A DNA stretch of 64,000 bases from Branchipolynoe longqiensis (lineage: Eukaryota; Annelida; Polychaeta; Phyllodocida; Polynoidae), in assembly GCA_030323885.1 (NCBI GenBank), contig CM059190.1, positions 87,420,762 to 87,484,761 on the forward strand, in the 5' to 3' direction. Within the stretch, counting starts at the first letter, position 1; every line of letters begins with the position of its first letter. Made by a program: the position numbers and the translations under genes. The notes beneath the pieces were generated by a model. The model was given only the letters and a program-made list of their open reading frames with translations. It was not told the origin of the DNA and did not search any database. Of the stretch, positions 63,901 through 64,000 are shown piece after piece.

Positions 63901-64000
63901 CAGTGTGACCGTGTGCCTTTCTGCAGCCAAGCAGTGCACGCACTGACCTAAATACCTATGCTGACGTCATATGAAATAGGTCTATAAAGAGGCCATGAGT

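Noticed and set aside
1..64000. CRISPR arrays, bacterial operons or phage genes
   Set aside because: Spliced genes, SINEs and LINEs show that this is animal DNA; none of the repeats has the regular repeat-spacer structure of CRISPR.

Overview
This is a eukaryotic, almost certainly marine-invertebrate, genomic segment dominated by transposable elements. Evidence for an animal genome: one spliced housekeeping gene with canonical GT-AG introns, tRNA-derived SINEs, LINE, DIRS-type, LTR and PIF/Harbinger elements, many MITEs, and long CA/GT, GA, CATA and poly-G/C tracts. The SINE body (11294-11609, 28136-28477, 50551-50891 and fragments) and a second repeat (51236-51490 and 62999-63378) resemble repeats I associate with molluscs and related marine invertebrates. 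I therefore lean towards a lophotrochozoan, probably a mollusc; amphioxus or a hemichordate is not excluded.

The only confidently recognised host gene is tRNA-His guanylyltransferase (THG1), + strand, six coding exons between 11735 and 18710. They join in frame to 291 codons and keep the metal-binding Asp and Asp-Glu residues and the HINN motif. Its introns hold a (CA)n tract, an LTR-like GC-rich block, a Harbinger-type MITE with a TAA target duplication, and an ~80-bp tandem repeat. A second candidate host feature is a short start-codon exon at 31779-31935 with a consensus splice donor, gene unknown.

Layout. 1-11.3 kb: layered MITEs. These include a 728-bp near-palindrome nested in another MITE, which itself interrupts an unrecognised reading frame (5330-7033), and a ~205-bp tandem-repeat element. 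11.3-18.7 kb: SINE and THG1. 19.6-20.3 kb: minisatellite and MITE. 20.8-27.2 kb: a three-deep nest, in which a TTA-flanked MITE holds a second MITE with 5-bp target duplications, which holds a GC-rich DIRS/Ngaro-type tyrosine-recombinase retrotransposon on the minus strand (gag, RT-RNase H, recombinase). An empty copy of the second MITE at 40204-40572 proves the insertion. 27.4-31.5 kb: PIF/Harbinger transposon (DDE transposase on -, MADF/Myb-like ORF on +) nested in a related element, with a SINE inside its MADF ORF. 31.8-35.7 kb: candidate exon, MITEs, palindrome. 35.8-39.6 kb: internally deleted Ty3/Gypsy-type LTR element on the minus strand. 40-51 kb: MITEs, SINEs, a large inverted repeat, a 5'-truncated LINE. 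51.7-54.2 kb: a ~2.2-kb strand-switching GT/CA array inside what looks like a TIR-bounded element. 54.2-64 kb: SINE and MITE fragments, two hairpins, a LINE tail, and a ~1.6-kb AT-rich stretch without recognised features.

Apart from THG1 nothing here forms a pathway; the value lies in the insertion history, which can be read from target-site duplications and empty-site comparisons within the window. All similarity statements are from reading, not from searches.
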